Assembly: GCA_021203425.1 (NCBI GenBank) | Contig: JAJQBF010000173.1 | Coordinates: forward strand, 1-12,757 | Direction: 5' to 3' | Source: Clostridiales bacterium | GTDB taxonomy: Bacteria > Bacillota > Clostridia > Lachnospirales > CAG-274 | DNA length: 12,757 nucleotides | Shown here: positions 1 through 7,785 of the stretch, one piece after another | Position numbering within the stretch: position 1 is the stretch's first letter | Layout: each line of letters opens with the position of its first letter | The notes under the pieces: generated by a model | Databases searched by the model: none | What the model was told of the DNA's origin: nothing | What the model saw: only the letters and a program-made list of their open reading frames with translations | Translations under genes and position numbers: made by a program

Positions 1-41
1 TTTGGAGAACCTTACTATTTTTTTATTTGTGTTACCTCTCT

Positions 42-69
42 ATTGTACCTCAACAGTATGAGTCAACAA
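42..69 (-). promoter_or_regulatory. Possible promoter reading out of the window
   Basis: On the minus strand a TTGTTG (64-69) is followed after 16 bases by TACAAT (42-47), a plausible sigma-A type -35/-10 pair. It lies after the last gene of the unit and its stem-loop, so it could drive a further minus-strand gene that begins beyond position 1. A GAGAGG stretch further downstream (about 35-40) could belong to a leader. The match is imperfect and the region is AT-rich, so chance is a real alternative. Confidence 0.3.
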
Positions 70-104
70 AATATTCATTTCCACTTATTAAATTTTATAA
101 CGGC

Positions 105-146
105 AAAGAGGCAAAAACCGCCGTAAACAGGGGATTTTACCTCTTT
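105..146 (-). terminator. Stem-loop after the lipoprotein gene, possible terminator
   Basis: Just after the lipoprotein stop codon, minus-strand RNA can form a continuous 12-bp stem. AAAGAGG (140-146) pairs with CCUCUUU (105-111), U139 wobbles with G112, and AAAA (135-138) pairs with UUUU (113-116). The loop is 18 bases. No clean U-tract follows; the next bases are GCCGTTATAAAATT. This is therefore a weaker candidate for intrinsic termination than the mutS2 terminator. It may instead be a 3' stabilising hairpin. Confidence 0.45.
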
Positions 147-154
147 AGATTTGT

Positions 155-1264
155 TTATCCGTATATTTCCTCATCGGAATAATAGCTGCTGTTTATAAAT
201 ATATCATTATATTCGCTTTGCAGTACATTCTGCCCTTCAAGAACTATCGTAGGTATTTCAATGTCACCGTTAAGCGTTTTTGCATCTGCCAAATCTTTGA
301 CATCTTCGCCTTCTATAAGGTTCTTTACCGCCTCAACACAGGTTTCCGCCTCTTTTTTAGTGTCTTTGAAGGCTGTCATAGCAAGAAAGCCCTGTTCAAA
401 ATCTCTTACTGCCGAGGTTTCGCCGTTTACACCCGTTACAAGCGGAAAGTTTTCAAGCATATATCCGTTTGTTGCAAAATAACCGCAGCATCCGTTTGCT
501 ATATAATCTGCGCCCGTTACACATGCCTGAAGATCGTTTGAGAGATAATAGCCCGAAAGATAGCGTCCCAAATCATTCATAACAGCCACACCTGTTTTTG
601 CCGTTGTAGTACAGCTTTCAAGGTCTGTTCTTCCCGAGCGGCAGTCTAAGGCACCGCTTTCCAAATAAGGGGAAAGCTTGTCCATAAGCCCCTTATATAT
701 ATCCTCTGTTACGGGGTTATTTTCACCCAGTATAAATTCGATTGTTACATTTTCGGCTGAATCCAAGTTTTTTTCGCTTATAATATAATCTCCTATATCC
801 TGTCCTATTTTTTCATTGTCATAGGTTATATAAAGGTCTGTACATTCCGTTTCCGTGTCTAAGACATCTAAATTTACAACGGGTATATCCTCTTTATTAA
901 GGCTGTCGATTTTAGGAGATTCATTTCCCACAGGGCAGAATATAAGACATTTTACGTCCTGTTCCAAAAGTTCTTTTATCTGCTCCCTTTGAGTGTCTGT
1001 GTCGCCTTCCGCATACCTCAAAATTATATTATAGCCGGCCTGCCAAAGCTTATTTGTAAGCTCTTTTCCCAGCTTTTTGTTATACTGTGTTTCTTCCGGA
1101 AGACTTATGGCAATATTAAGCCTTTCCTCAGGCTCTGCCGTTTCCGAATTTTCTTCTGAACTTTCTTCTGCCTCGGCGGTTTTCTCCAGGTTATCCGCCG
1201 CTGCTCCGCAGGCTGTTCCCATAAGAGTAAAAGCCAAAAGTAAAATGCTCAGTCTGAATTTCAT
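155..1264 (-). CDS. Sugar-binding-type (periplasmic-binding fold) lipoprotein
   Basis: This 369-residue protein is predicted to be secreted and lipid-anchored. It has a short basic N-terminus, a hydrophobic stretch (about 5-18) and a lipobox-like MGTAC with the lipidation Cys at 19. An acidic Ser/Thr/Glu linker (about 25-48) leads to the body. The body starts with LNIAISLPEE and resembles the type I periplasmic sugar-binding family (XylF/ChvE-like, Peripla_BP_4). A late segment GVNGETSAVRDFEQGFLAM followed by TAFKD (about 278-302) matches the family's C-terminal pattern. Known members bind sugars for ABC import or feed sensor kinases; the ligand here cannot be told. The start is supported by AGGGAGGT six bases upstream (1271-1278). 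The gene is last in the unit, 24 bases after the PBP gene, and no permease or ATPase is visible. The body has nine cysteines (106, 110, 141, 208, 218, 248, 259, 260, 309), unusual for an exported protein. Fold call fairly sure; transport role unproven. Confidence 0.85.
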   Translation of the reverse strand: MKFRLSILLLAFTLMGTACGAAADNLEKTAEAEESSEENSETAEPEERLNIAISLPEETQYNKKLGKELTNKLWQAGYNIILRYAEGDTDTQREQIKELLEQDVKCLIFCPVGNESPKIDSLNKEDIPVVNLDVLDTETECTDLYITYDNEKIGQDIGDYIISEKNLDSAENVTIEFILGENNPVTEDIYKGLMDKLSPYLESGALDCRSGRTDLESCTTTAKTGVAVMNDLGRYLSGYYLSNDLQACVTGADYIANGCCGYFATNGYMLENFPLVTGVNGETSAVRDFEQGFLAMTAFKDTKKEAETCVEAVKNLIEGEDVKDLADAKTLNGDIEIPTIVLEGQNVLQSEYNDIFINSSYYSDEEIYG

Positions 1265-1288
1265 TCTGTAACCTCCCTTTCTTTAAAT

Positions 1289-3061
1289 TTATTCCAAAGT
1301 ATTTATATATTCCAAAAGTTCCTTTGCTATAGGGGTAGCCTTAGTACTCTTTCCGGCATATTCCAGCATAATTGTCACAGCGTACTTTGGGTTTTCATAA
1401 GGAGCAAAACAGGTAAACCATATGTGGTCGTTGTCTGTTCCGTTTTCTGCTGTTCCCGTTTTTCCGGCTATTGATATTTGGTCGCTGTAGGCCGGTGTTC
1501 CCGTTCCTTCGGTTACAACAGCTCTCATAAGCTCCCGAAGCTCTGCCGAAGTTTCCTCTGACATAACCCTGCCCATTTCGTTCGGTTCATACTCCTTTAT
1601 TACACTTCCGCTGTAGCTTTTTACGGAAGACACAATTTGAGGGGTATACATAACTCCGCCGTTTGCCACAGCAGATGTTATCATATTTATGTGAAGAGGA
1701 GTAACCATTGTTTTTCCCTGACCTATCCCCGTATCTGCAAGCTCGGAATTATCCGAATCTTCCGTAAGGTTAAACACACTTACAGAATGTTCAAGGGGAA
1801 AGTCAAAATCGCTGTTATAGCCTAAGTTATTGGCCTGTGTTATAAGGCGGTCCGCCGTAAGATTAAGGGCTGCCTGTGCAAAAAAGCCGTTGCATGACTG
1901 TTCAAAAGCCTCTCTTAAACCAACGTGACCATGTACGGTTTCGTTGTAACATCTTAAAGTTTTATTTCCGAAATAATTTGTTCCCGAACAGTCAAAAGTC
2001 ATATCCGCCTGATTTGTATCGATAAGGAGCTGAGCCATACCTATTTTGAAAATAGAACCGGGGGTATAAAGTCCCTGGCTTGCTCTGTTTAAAAGAGGGG
2101 TATTTTCTTCGTCTGTTGTCAGATAATCCCAATTGTCGGCTACCTGCCTGGGGTCAAAATCCGGGTATGAAACCATAGCCTTTATCATTCCCGTATTTAC
2201 ATCGGAAACAACTATGGAGCCGTTTTTGCCGTTTAAAAGTTCATAGGCCTTTTCCTGAATTCTGTGGTCTACAGAGAGAACAATTGAATTTCCCTCCAAA
2301 ACATAACCGTCAATCAACGGAGCAAAGAAATCATTTTCAGATTCATAGCCGTCAGAATATAATGTATCAAGGCTCGGAGCCGGACTGACTTCTATATTGT
2401 CGTAAATATCCTTTATTTCCGAACCCAGTTCAGAATCGTCTTCAAAAAAACTTTCTGTTGTTTCTTCTGAAGTTTCCTCTGCCGATTCTTCGTCTGCCGT
2501 TTCACTTACTTCTTCAACATCGGCCTCTGCCCCTCCGTGGGAAACAACCACATCAAAATTTTCAAAACCTCCCGGGTTTTCCTGAGCTGCATCAGGTTCA
2601 GAGCCAATAGGAGATGCAAAAGCATTCAAAGAATAAGGACTTTCAAGAAGATAATTTAATCCCGTAAGAGAAAACTCCCCTTTTTTAAATACCTTGTTTG
2701 TCATTATATAGAGAAATTTTTGAAGGGTTTCGTCATGAAGAGTCAAAAGCTCGGAATTATAAGCGCTTTCAACCCCTGTCTTTCCCATATCCGTATATCC
2801 TGTTATGTGACAATACATTCTGGGATAATTATACTGTCTTGTATAGCACTCGTCTTCCAAAATACTCTCGGCAATTACAACTCCGTTTTCGTCTTCTATA
2901 TTTCCTCTTTTAATAGAGCTTTCCCTTGAGGTTAAACGAAGATTAAAGGGGCTGTTTATTGCCGTCGGCGCCTCAACAACCGTAAAGTAAACCAAATAAA
3001 TTATAAGGGCGGCAAACATTATAAAAAGGAGCCAAAATGTCGCTTTGATTTTTTTATTCAT
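1289..3061 (-). CDS. Class B penicillin-binding protein (peptidoglycan transpeptidase)
   Basis: This 590-residue protein is a bitopic D,D-transpeptidase that cross-links peptidoglycan outside the membrane. An N-terminal membrane anchor (about 9-29) is followed by a short pedestal with RGNIEDENGVVIA, then a C-terminal transpeptidase domain (about 255-590). All three active-site motifs are present: SIFK (nucleophile Ser336, Lys339), SCN (389-391) and KTG (534-536). The pattern resembles the PbpA/FtsI group that works with SEDS polymerases, and its SEDS partner lies directly upstream. Two ATGs are adjacent (3064 and 3061). AAGGAGG lies 4 bases before the first and 7 before the second, so 3061 is preferred. 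This ribosome site lies inside the end of the SEDS gene, and the frames overlap, suggesting translational coupling. Residues of roughly 145-250 form an acidic Glu/Ser/Thr-rich insertion absent from compact relatives. Whether it serves elongation, division or sporulation cannot be decided, so no symbol is given. Confidence 0.95.
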   Translation of the reverse strand: MNKKIKATFWLLFIMFAALIIYLVYFTVVEAPTAINSPFNLRLTSRESSIKRGNIEDENGVVIAESILEDECYTRQYNYPRMYCHITGYTDMGKTGVESAYNSELLTLHDETLQKFLYIMTNKVFKKGEFSLTGLNYLLESPYSLNAFASPIGSEPDAAQENPGGFENFDVVVSHGGAEADVEEVSETADEESAEETSEETTESFFEDDSELGSEIKDIYDNIEVSPAPSLDTLYSDGYESENDFFAPLIDGYVLEGNSIVLSVDHRIQEKAYELLNGKNGSIVVSDVNTGMIKAMVSYPDFDPRQVADNWDYLTTDEENTPLLNRASQGLYTPGSIFKIGMAQLLIDTNQADMTFDCSGTNYFGNKTLRCYNETVHGHVGLREAFEQSCNGFFAQAALNLTADRLITQANNLGYNSDFDFPLEHSVSVFNLTEDSDNSELADTGIGQGKTMVTPLHINMITSAVANGGVMYTPQIVSSVKSYSGSVIKEYEPNEMGRVMSEETSAELRELMRAVVTEGTGTPAYSDQISIAGKTGTAENGTDNDHIWFTCFAPYENPKYAVTIMLEYAGKSTKATPIAKELLEYINTLE

Positions 3062-4589
3062 CATCTCGCCTCCTTACCTTACCGCTCAAAGGTCCGCTTG
3101 TGTTTGTATTTATATTGGGTCTTTGACGTGATGCTGTACTGCCGCTTTCCGAATTGTTTCCCGTCCTGCTTTGTGAAGAAGGTCTGCGTCTCGAAGTGTT
3201 TACGGAATTTGCCGCTGTTTTTCGTCTGCGTTTTTTAGGCGGCTCGTCTATTCCCTGTTTATCCTCCGAAAATTCCGTTTTGGGAACATATATCCAAAGC
3301 AAAATACCTATTATAACAGAAGTAATAACAACCGAAGTTCCGCCGTAGCTTACAAAGGGCAGAGTTACCCCCGTAAGCGGAACAAACTTCGTCACTCCCC
3401 CTATTATGAGAAAGGTTTGGAAACATATAAGCCCTGTCAAACCCGAGGCTAAAATCGCATTAAACTTTGTCTCTGCGTTAAGAGCACTTCTTGCTCCGCA
3501 GTAGAATATTGTCAAATAAATAAATATAACAAATACAGCGAAAATCACGCCGAATTCCTCACATATAGCCGAAAATATAAAGTCACTTTCAACAATAGGT
3601 ATCGACGAGGCATAGCCCTTTCCCAAGCCGCTGCCCCAAAGACCACCGCTGCCTATGGCAAATAAAGACTGTGCAATCTGATAGGTTGTGTTTCCTATGT
3701 CACTCCACGGGTCAAGCCATGCGACAACTCTGACCTGAATGTGTGAGAATATTTTATATGCACCGAAAGCCCCCGCACAGGCGCAGACTAAGCTGCCCAG
3801 TATAACGATTATGTTTCCCGTTGATATGAAAACCATTATAAGTAATGTCATAAAGAAAATTAGCGCTGAGCCTAAATCCCTCTGTAAAACCAAAAGACAG
3901 ACAAATATCAGGCCCACAGCCATTTGGGCAACAGTTTCTTTAAAAGTAATTTTTCTTGAAAAAACCGATGCAAAGTAAAAAACATAAAGCAATTTTACTA
4001 TTTCGGAGGGCTGAAAAGAAAAGCTGCCTATATAAATCCAGTTTGTGGCGCCTCTTGTTGTGGTTCCGAAAACCAAAGTCAAAAGAAGGAGCAGAAAGCC
4101 CAAACCCAAATATCCGTATTTCAGCTTATGAAAATTCTTACAATATTTAAGCAGGGGATATATAAGCAGTATACACGCCGAGCCTATGAAAAAATACATA
4201 AGCTGTTTCAGAGCATAGTCGGGGTTAAGCCTTTGAAGAATTACAAGACTTAAATCCATAAGAAAATACATACAGTTTATTACAAGCCCATTTATCTTGC
4301 CGTATACGATTCTTATAAAGGGAGGAACAGCCAAAATAAGGGCAAGACCGCCTAAGGCGGTAATCATATAGTCCTTCAGAGGAATTTCCGAATTAAAGTA
4401 AAGTGTGGCATAAGCCAAAACATGGAACAATATTGTTGTTGCCCTCTGAAGTTTTACAGCCTTGGTGTTTTCCGCCGAAGGATAGTCCATTTGTCTTCCC
4501 TTTGACACAATATATACGCTTTGAAGGCAGAATATGGCAGCAAGTATTATAAATAAATATTTTGACAGAAAAATAAGCATTTCAACCAT
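3054..4589 (-). CDS. SEDS family peptidoglycan glycosyltransferase (FtsW/RodA/SpoVE)
   Basis: This 511-residue polytopic membrane protein should polymerise lipid II into glycan strands with the class B PBP encoded immediately after it. SEDS signatures are clear. NWIYIGSFSFQPSEIVKL (183-200) is the family loop. QRDLGSAL (236-243) holds the aspartate (Asp238) that is essential in RodA. ESDFIFSAICEEFG (334-347) and VPLTGVTLPFVSYGG (403-417) complete the core. Before the usual first core helix (about 100-120) there are about three extra hydrophobic segments (near 5-27, 49-66 and 72-93), as also found in some actinobacterial RodA and clostridial FtsW-like proteins. After the last helix, about 70 residues form a disordered basic tail containing KKRRRK and SRRRP. 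The start is backed by AAGGTGA upstream; the U32 gene ends four bases before the ATG. The 3' end overlaps the PBP start. FtsW versus RodA versus SpoVE cannot be settled from sequence; the ZapA-like gene in the unit leans slightly towards division. Confidence 0.95.
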   Translation of the reverse strand: MVEMLIFLSKYLFIILAAIFCLQSVYIVSKGRQMDYPSAENTKAVKLQRATTILFHVLAYATLYFNSEIPLKDYMITALGGLALILAVPPFIRIVYGKINGLVINCMYFLMDLSLVILQRLNPDYALKQLMYFFIGSACILLIYPLLKYCKNFHKLKYGYLGLGFLLLLLTLVFGTTTRGATNWIYIGSFSFQPSEIVKLLYVFYFASVFSRKITFKETVAQMAVGLIFVCLLVLQRDLGSALIFFMTLLIMVFISTGNIIVILGSLVCACAGAFGAYKIFSHIQVRVVAWLDPWSDIGNTTYQIAQSLFAIGSGGLWGSGLGKGYASSIPIVESDFIFSAICEEFGVIFAVFVIFIYLTIFYCGARSALNAETKFNAILASGLTGLICFQTFLIIGGVTKFVPLTGVTLPFVSYGGTSVVITSVIIGILLWIYVPKTEFSEDKQGIDEPPKKRRRKTAANSVNTSRRRPSSQSRTGNNSESGSTASRQRPNINTNTSGPLSGKVRRRDDE

Positions 4590-4593
4590 ACAG

Positions 4594-6904
4594 TCACCTT
4601 ACTTTCTTAAGGGGTTTGCCCTTTATTTCCATTATTTTTCCCCTTTCGGGGTTCTTAAGCTTTTCGATAAAATAATTTGTAATTTTCTCTGTTTCTTCAC
4701 AGTCTTCCGTTGTGAAAACAAGTCTGAAAGAAGATGGCTTAAGCCTTAAAGCCTCCGGCGCAAAGAGGGGTTCGCCGCTTAAAATTCTGCAAAAACAACC
4801 CTCACAGTTTGGCTCTAACGGGTGAACAAGACCTGTTCTGTCTTTAAGGGCATAGCTCTTTGCTTTATTTTTAAGGGCGCAAAATCTTTTGCCTTTGTTT
4901 CCGCCGACAAAATTTCCCACGGGGCACTGCTCTGTTGTCATAAGCGGAAGACGACCGTAAACGATAACCTCACTGTTTTTACAGCAGAGGGGCTTAAGCT
5001 CTTCGACACTTAACTCTGTCGAAAGGGTTATGCCGTCATAATCATCAAGCAGTCTTTCGGCTGTGTATGAATTAAAAACCCCCAGAGTATGATCGCAAAT
5101 TATTTTTTTATTCGTTTTGATTACCGTTAAATTTCTTGTGAGAAAGCCCATAACAGCGGAGTTTTCAAGCTCCTCAATTGTTTTTAATACACCGGCAAGG
5201 CTTTCTTCCCTTATAATCGAAGGCAGGGCATAGAATATTTCCTTTTCCTCTGTACCCTTAATTTCTTTTATAAGAGCTGGATCGTTTATATATATTCTTT
5301 TTATATCTGTTTTTAAAACTGCCTTAAGCTGTTCTCTTGTGGATATTTCGGCTGAAATAAAAGGCTTTTCCGCTGTTTCTTCCAAAACAGGCTTTTGAGG
5401 GAATGAAGGTTTTTCCCTTTCACCTCTTTTAATAATTTTCTCAGCCAGGTTTTCACAAGCCTCCCGTCTTAAAGAGTTAAGCTCCTTTACGGGAATATAA
5501 ATATCACCGTCGGCATCAACATTTAATTCTTTTATTTTAAATGCCGTATTTCCGGTTTTTGAAAGACGGCTTTTAATTTCTTCCGCAGTTACCGGACGGT
5601 TTTCGGCTTTTTGAACAACTTCTCCTTTTACGGTTATTTCCGTTTCCTCAGCTTTAAGGCTGAATACTGCCGCCTTTCCCTGTTTCGCCGTAAAACAGCC
5701 CGTTATTTCTCTTTTTCTGCTGTTCGCCGATGCATCTTTATTAAGGCTGTCTGTAAGGGCTTTGTCATAAGAAAGGAAAACCCTGTCGCCTTTTTTGCCC
5801 TCGAGCCTGAAAAAAGCTCTTTGGTTTTTGTTTATTGCCTTTGAAATATATGTGCCTTGATTTCTGCCGAAAATTTCTATTCCGTCGTCGCAGTTAAGGC
5901 TTTCCGAAAATTTAATATAACAGCCTTTCTTTTCGGCGGAAACAACAACTCCTATTTCTCTGCCGCTGTTTTTAACACTTTCGGAAAGCATATGTCTTCC
6001 CTTGGGGGTATAAAGATAGCCTTCCGAAAAAGCTCCCCCACGGCTGAAAACCTGTAAAAGACCGTTTTTATCTCGGGGAGAAACTTTAGTGTCGGTCTTT
6101 TCTTCAAGAGCTTTGTCAAGATATTTTCTATATGTCTTTACGGTTTGAAAAACATAGGGAACACCCTTCATTCTGCCTTCGATTTTAAAGGCTTTAACTC
6201 CTGATTTAACCATATCGGAAATATGCTCCGCCGTCATAATATCTTTAGGCGAAAGCAAGGCGCCTTTTTCGATTTCTCTGTCATTTTTCAACAGAGAATA
6301 TTCCATACGGCAGGGTTGGGCGCACTGACCCCTGTTTCCGCTTCTTTCTCCTATAAATGAAGAATAAAGACATCTGCCGGAATAACAAACACAAAGAGCG
6401 CCGTGAACAAAAGCCTCCAAATCGGGCTTGTCGCCGACCTTGTCATAAATTGCTATTATATCATTTAAATTTAATTCCCTGGCAAGAACAATCCTGTCAA
6501 CACCCATAGACTTAAAAGCAAGAGCAGTGCCGGAATTATGAACTGTTGTCTGCGTGCTTGCGTTTATATTTATGCCCTTAAAATATTTTTTGAAAACATT
6601 CATTATACCTATATCGGCACAAATAAAAGCATCTGCCCCGTAGGAGTAAAGCTCCGCCGCCAGTTTCAAAACCTCTTCCGTTTCGGCGTCCTTATATAAT
6701 ATATTGAATGTTATAAAAACCTTTATGCCCCGAAGGTGACAAAAATCTATTACCTGTTTTATTTCTTCATTTTCAAAATTTTTGGCAAGGGCTCTTGCGT
6801 TATAGCTTTTTGCCCCCCAGATATATACTGTCACAGCCTGCCTCGGCAGCGGCATAAGCCGCCTCGGGACTTCCGCAGGGCGCTAAAATCTCATATTTTG
6901 TCAA
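4594..6904 (-). CDS. Peptidase U32 family protein, frameshifted near its N-terminus
   Basis: The product would be about 769 residues if the reading frame is joined. It belongs to the long U32 family, with a U32 barrel domain first and a C-terminal extension. The family was named for a collagenase-like protease. Better-studied members (RlhA, TrhP, UbiU/UbiV) act in RNA or quinone hydroxylation, and UbiU/UbiV carry iron-sulfur clusters. The signature EAFVHGALCVCYSGRCLYS (from joined residue 163) is present, with cysteines spaced C-x6-C-x15-C-x3-C (171, 178, 194, 198). A second Cys-rich region near 660-705 contains CPVGN and CEGCFC. The true start is a TTG at 6904, six bases after the zapA stop. 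It gives MTKYEILAPCGSPEAAYAAA and runs to YLGGKKL before a stop at 6800-6802. The family sequence SYNARALAKNF resumes one base out of register. The rest is intact down to the tga at 4594. An ATG at 6855 opens the downstream frame, but its first residues are out-of-frame readings of the real N-terminus. Confidence 0.9.
6807..6818 (-). other. +1 frameshift site in the U32 gene (G6-C-A5 run)
   Basis: On the minus strand the U32 gene reads CTGGGGGGCAAAAAGC here. The upstream frame gives L-G-G-K-K-L-stop and the downstream frame gives G-A-K-S-Y-N-A-R. Removing one A restores LGGKSYNAR; removing one G restores LGAKSYNAR. Both look like normal U32 sequence. One extra base in either run therefore explains the break. 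It could be a sequencing or assembly indel, a recent null mutation, or less likely recoding by +1 slippage. Confidence 0.85.
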
Positions 6905-6910
6905 AGTCTA

Positions 6911-7687
6911 TCACTTCTTTGCTGTTGTTCTTTTAGTCTTTACTGCCGCTGTTTCTTCTTTTGCATCGGGTGAGGTTATAACCAATTGACCGTTCTTTTC
7001 GATATCCGTTACGGCGGTTGATTTTAAGCGTGTAAGCTCCTCTTCGACCAACTTAAGCCTTTCCGTAAGGTTTTTGTTTTCCTTCTTTGTTCTTCCGTTT
7101 TCCGATTTTATATCATTAAGCTCTTTAAGAAGAGTTTCTCTGTCTTTGTCTTTGTCTTTTATTCTTCCGTTTTTATCGGGAATCGGGGGAATAAGCCCTG
7201 CGTCGGCTATAAGCGCCGAAAGCTGCTTATTTTCCGCCTTTAAGCTGTCTCTTTCTTTCTCCGTCTCGGTCAGCTTTTCCTTAAGGGCTGTTTCGGTTTC
7301 CGCTTTTATATCAAGCCCGTTTTTAAGCTCGTCAGCCTTAAGCTTAAGCGCCGAAAGCTCTTCTTCCTTTGTTTCAACAGAGGCTTCGGCTGTCTTAAGC
7401 TTGTTTTCAAGCTTGAAAAGTTTGTTTTCAAGGTCGGAGTTTGCCTTAAGGCTTTCCCCTTCCGATGACTTTTTAAACAAATCATCGGCTATGTTTAAAG
7501 CAAGCATAATCGGAAAATGTTCCGAAAGCCTGTTTATAGACGAAATGCTGCTTACTATTTCGGTATATTTTCTGTTAACATATTCTGCAACGGACTTTAT
7601 ATATTCTTCACTGTCGGTTGTGGAAAGTCTGTAAACCTTGCCGTTTATAATTACTTCGACTTTATTTTTTTTGTTGTCACTGTCCAT
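6911..7687 (-). CDS. zapA: ZapA-like cell division protein with long coiled coil
   Basis: This 258-residue cytoplasmic protein is predicted to bind FtsZ and stabilise the Z ring. The N-terminal ~70 residues form the ZapA domain: KVEVIINGKVYRLSTTDSEE, then VAEYVNRKYTEI, then a helix with HFPIMLALNIADDLFK. Plain ZapA proteins are about 85-110 residues. Here the domain is followed by a long Lys/Glu-rich coiled coil (about 82-152), a break with LIPPIPDKNGRIKDKDKD, a second coiled coil (about 176-214) and a Lys/Thr-rich tail ending TTAKK. The start at 7687 is chosen because AGGGGGGAT lies just upstream. An in-frame ATG at 7747 has AAGGAG only one base away and would sit almost at the predicted transcription start, so it is rejected. 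It is the first gene of the second unit and is followed after six bases by the U32 gene. The ZapA call is firm; the coiled coil's function is unknown. Confidence 0.88.
   Translation of the reverse strand: MDSDNKKNKVEVIINGKVYRLSTTDSEEYIKSVAEYVNRKYTEIVSSISSINRLSEHFPIMLALNIADDLFKKSSEGESLKANSDLENKLFKLENKLKTAEASVETKEEELSALKLKADELKNGLDIKAETETALKEKLTETEKERDSLKAENKQLSALIADAGLIPPIPDKNGRIKDKDKDRETLLKELNDIKSENGRTKKENKNLTERLKLVEEELTRLKSTAVTDIEKNGQLVITSPDAKEETAAVKTKRTTAKK
7141..7158. repeat. Short tandem repeat in zapA (3 x 6 bp)
   Basis: Three plus-strand copies of TGTCTT lie end to end inside zapA and encode the KDKDKD stretch between the two coiled coils. The unit is a multiple of three, so copy changes would lengthen or shorten the hinge without breaking the frame. 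Confidence 0.6.
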
Positions 7688-7720
7688 GACAAATCCCCCC
7701 TGTATAATACACTGATACTC

Positions 7721-7743
7721 TCGGAGAAATAGCCCATCTCCGA
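7721..7743 (-). promoter_or_regulatory. Leader hairpin upstream of zapA
   Basis: In the predicted 5' leader of the zapA unit, TCGGAGA and TCTCCGA arms (7721-7727 and 7737-7743) form a perfect 7-bp stem with a 9-base loop, extendable by a G-U pair. It lies between the promoter and the zapA ribosome site and does not cover that site. It may protect the 5' end of the transcript; a regulatory role is only a guess. Confidence 0.45.
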
Positions 7744-7755
7744 ACATTCTCCTTA

Positions 7756-7783
7756 ATTATACCATAAATATAAAATATTTAAA
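7756..7783 (-). promoter_or_regulatory. Promoter of the zapA-U32-SEDS-PBP-lipoprotein unit
   Basis: The minus strand shows a perfect extended -10, TGGTATAAT (TATAAT at 7756-7761). A weaker -35-like TTTAAA (7778-7783) lies 16 bases upstream. Initiation would fall near 7748-7750, giving a leader of about 60 bases before the zapA start at 7687. Its position right after the mutS2 terminator fits a separate transcription unit. Confidence 0.75.
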
Positions 7784-7785
7784 GA

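Noticed and set aside
52..92. 12-codon minus-strand frame MNILLTHTVEVQ after the stem-loop region
   Set aside because: It is too short, with no good ribosome site and no context to support a real peptide.
4594..4700. CPVGN and CEGCFC cysteines at the end of the U32 protein as a fused new domain
   Set aside because: Similar Cys-rich C-terminal sequence is a usual part of the long U32 proteins, so it is not a novel fusion.
6841..6855. ATG at 6855 as the U32 start
   Set aside because: The first ~16 residues from this start are an out-of-frame reading of the conserved U32 N-terminus, which is clear from the TTG at 6904.
7074..7634. 186-codon Ser/Leu-rich open frame on the plus strand
   Set aside because: It is the complement of the Lys/Glu-rich coiled coil of zapA. 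That codon use leaves few stops on the opposite strand. It has no ribosome site or recognisable domain.
7688..7747. Upstream ATG at 7747 as the zapA start
   Set aside because: AAGGAG is only one base from this ATG and the predicted transcription start is at the same place. The added 20 residues do not look like ZapA, and AGGGGGGAT precedes the ATG at 7687.
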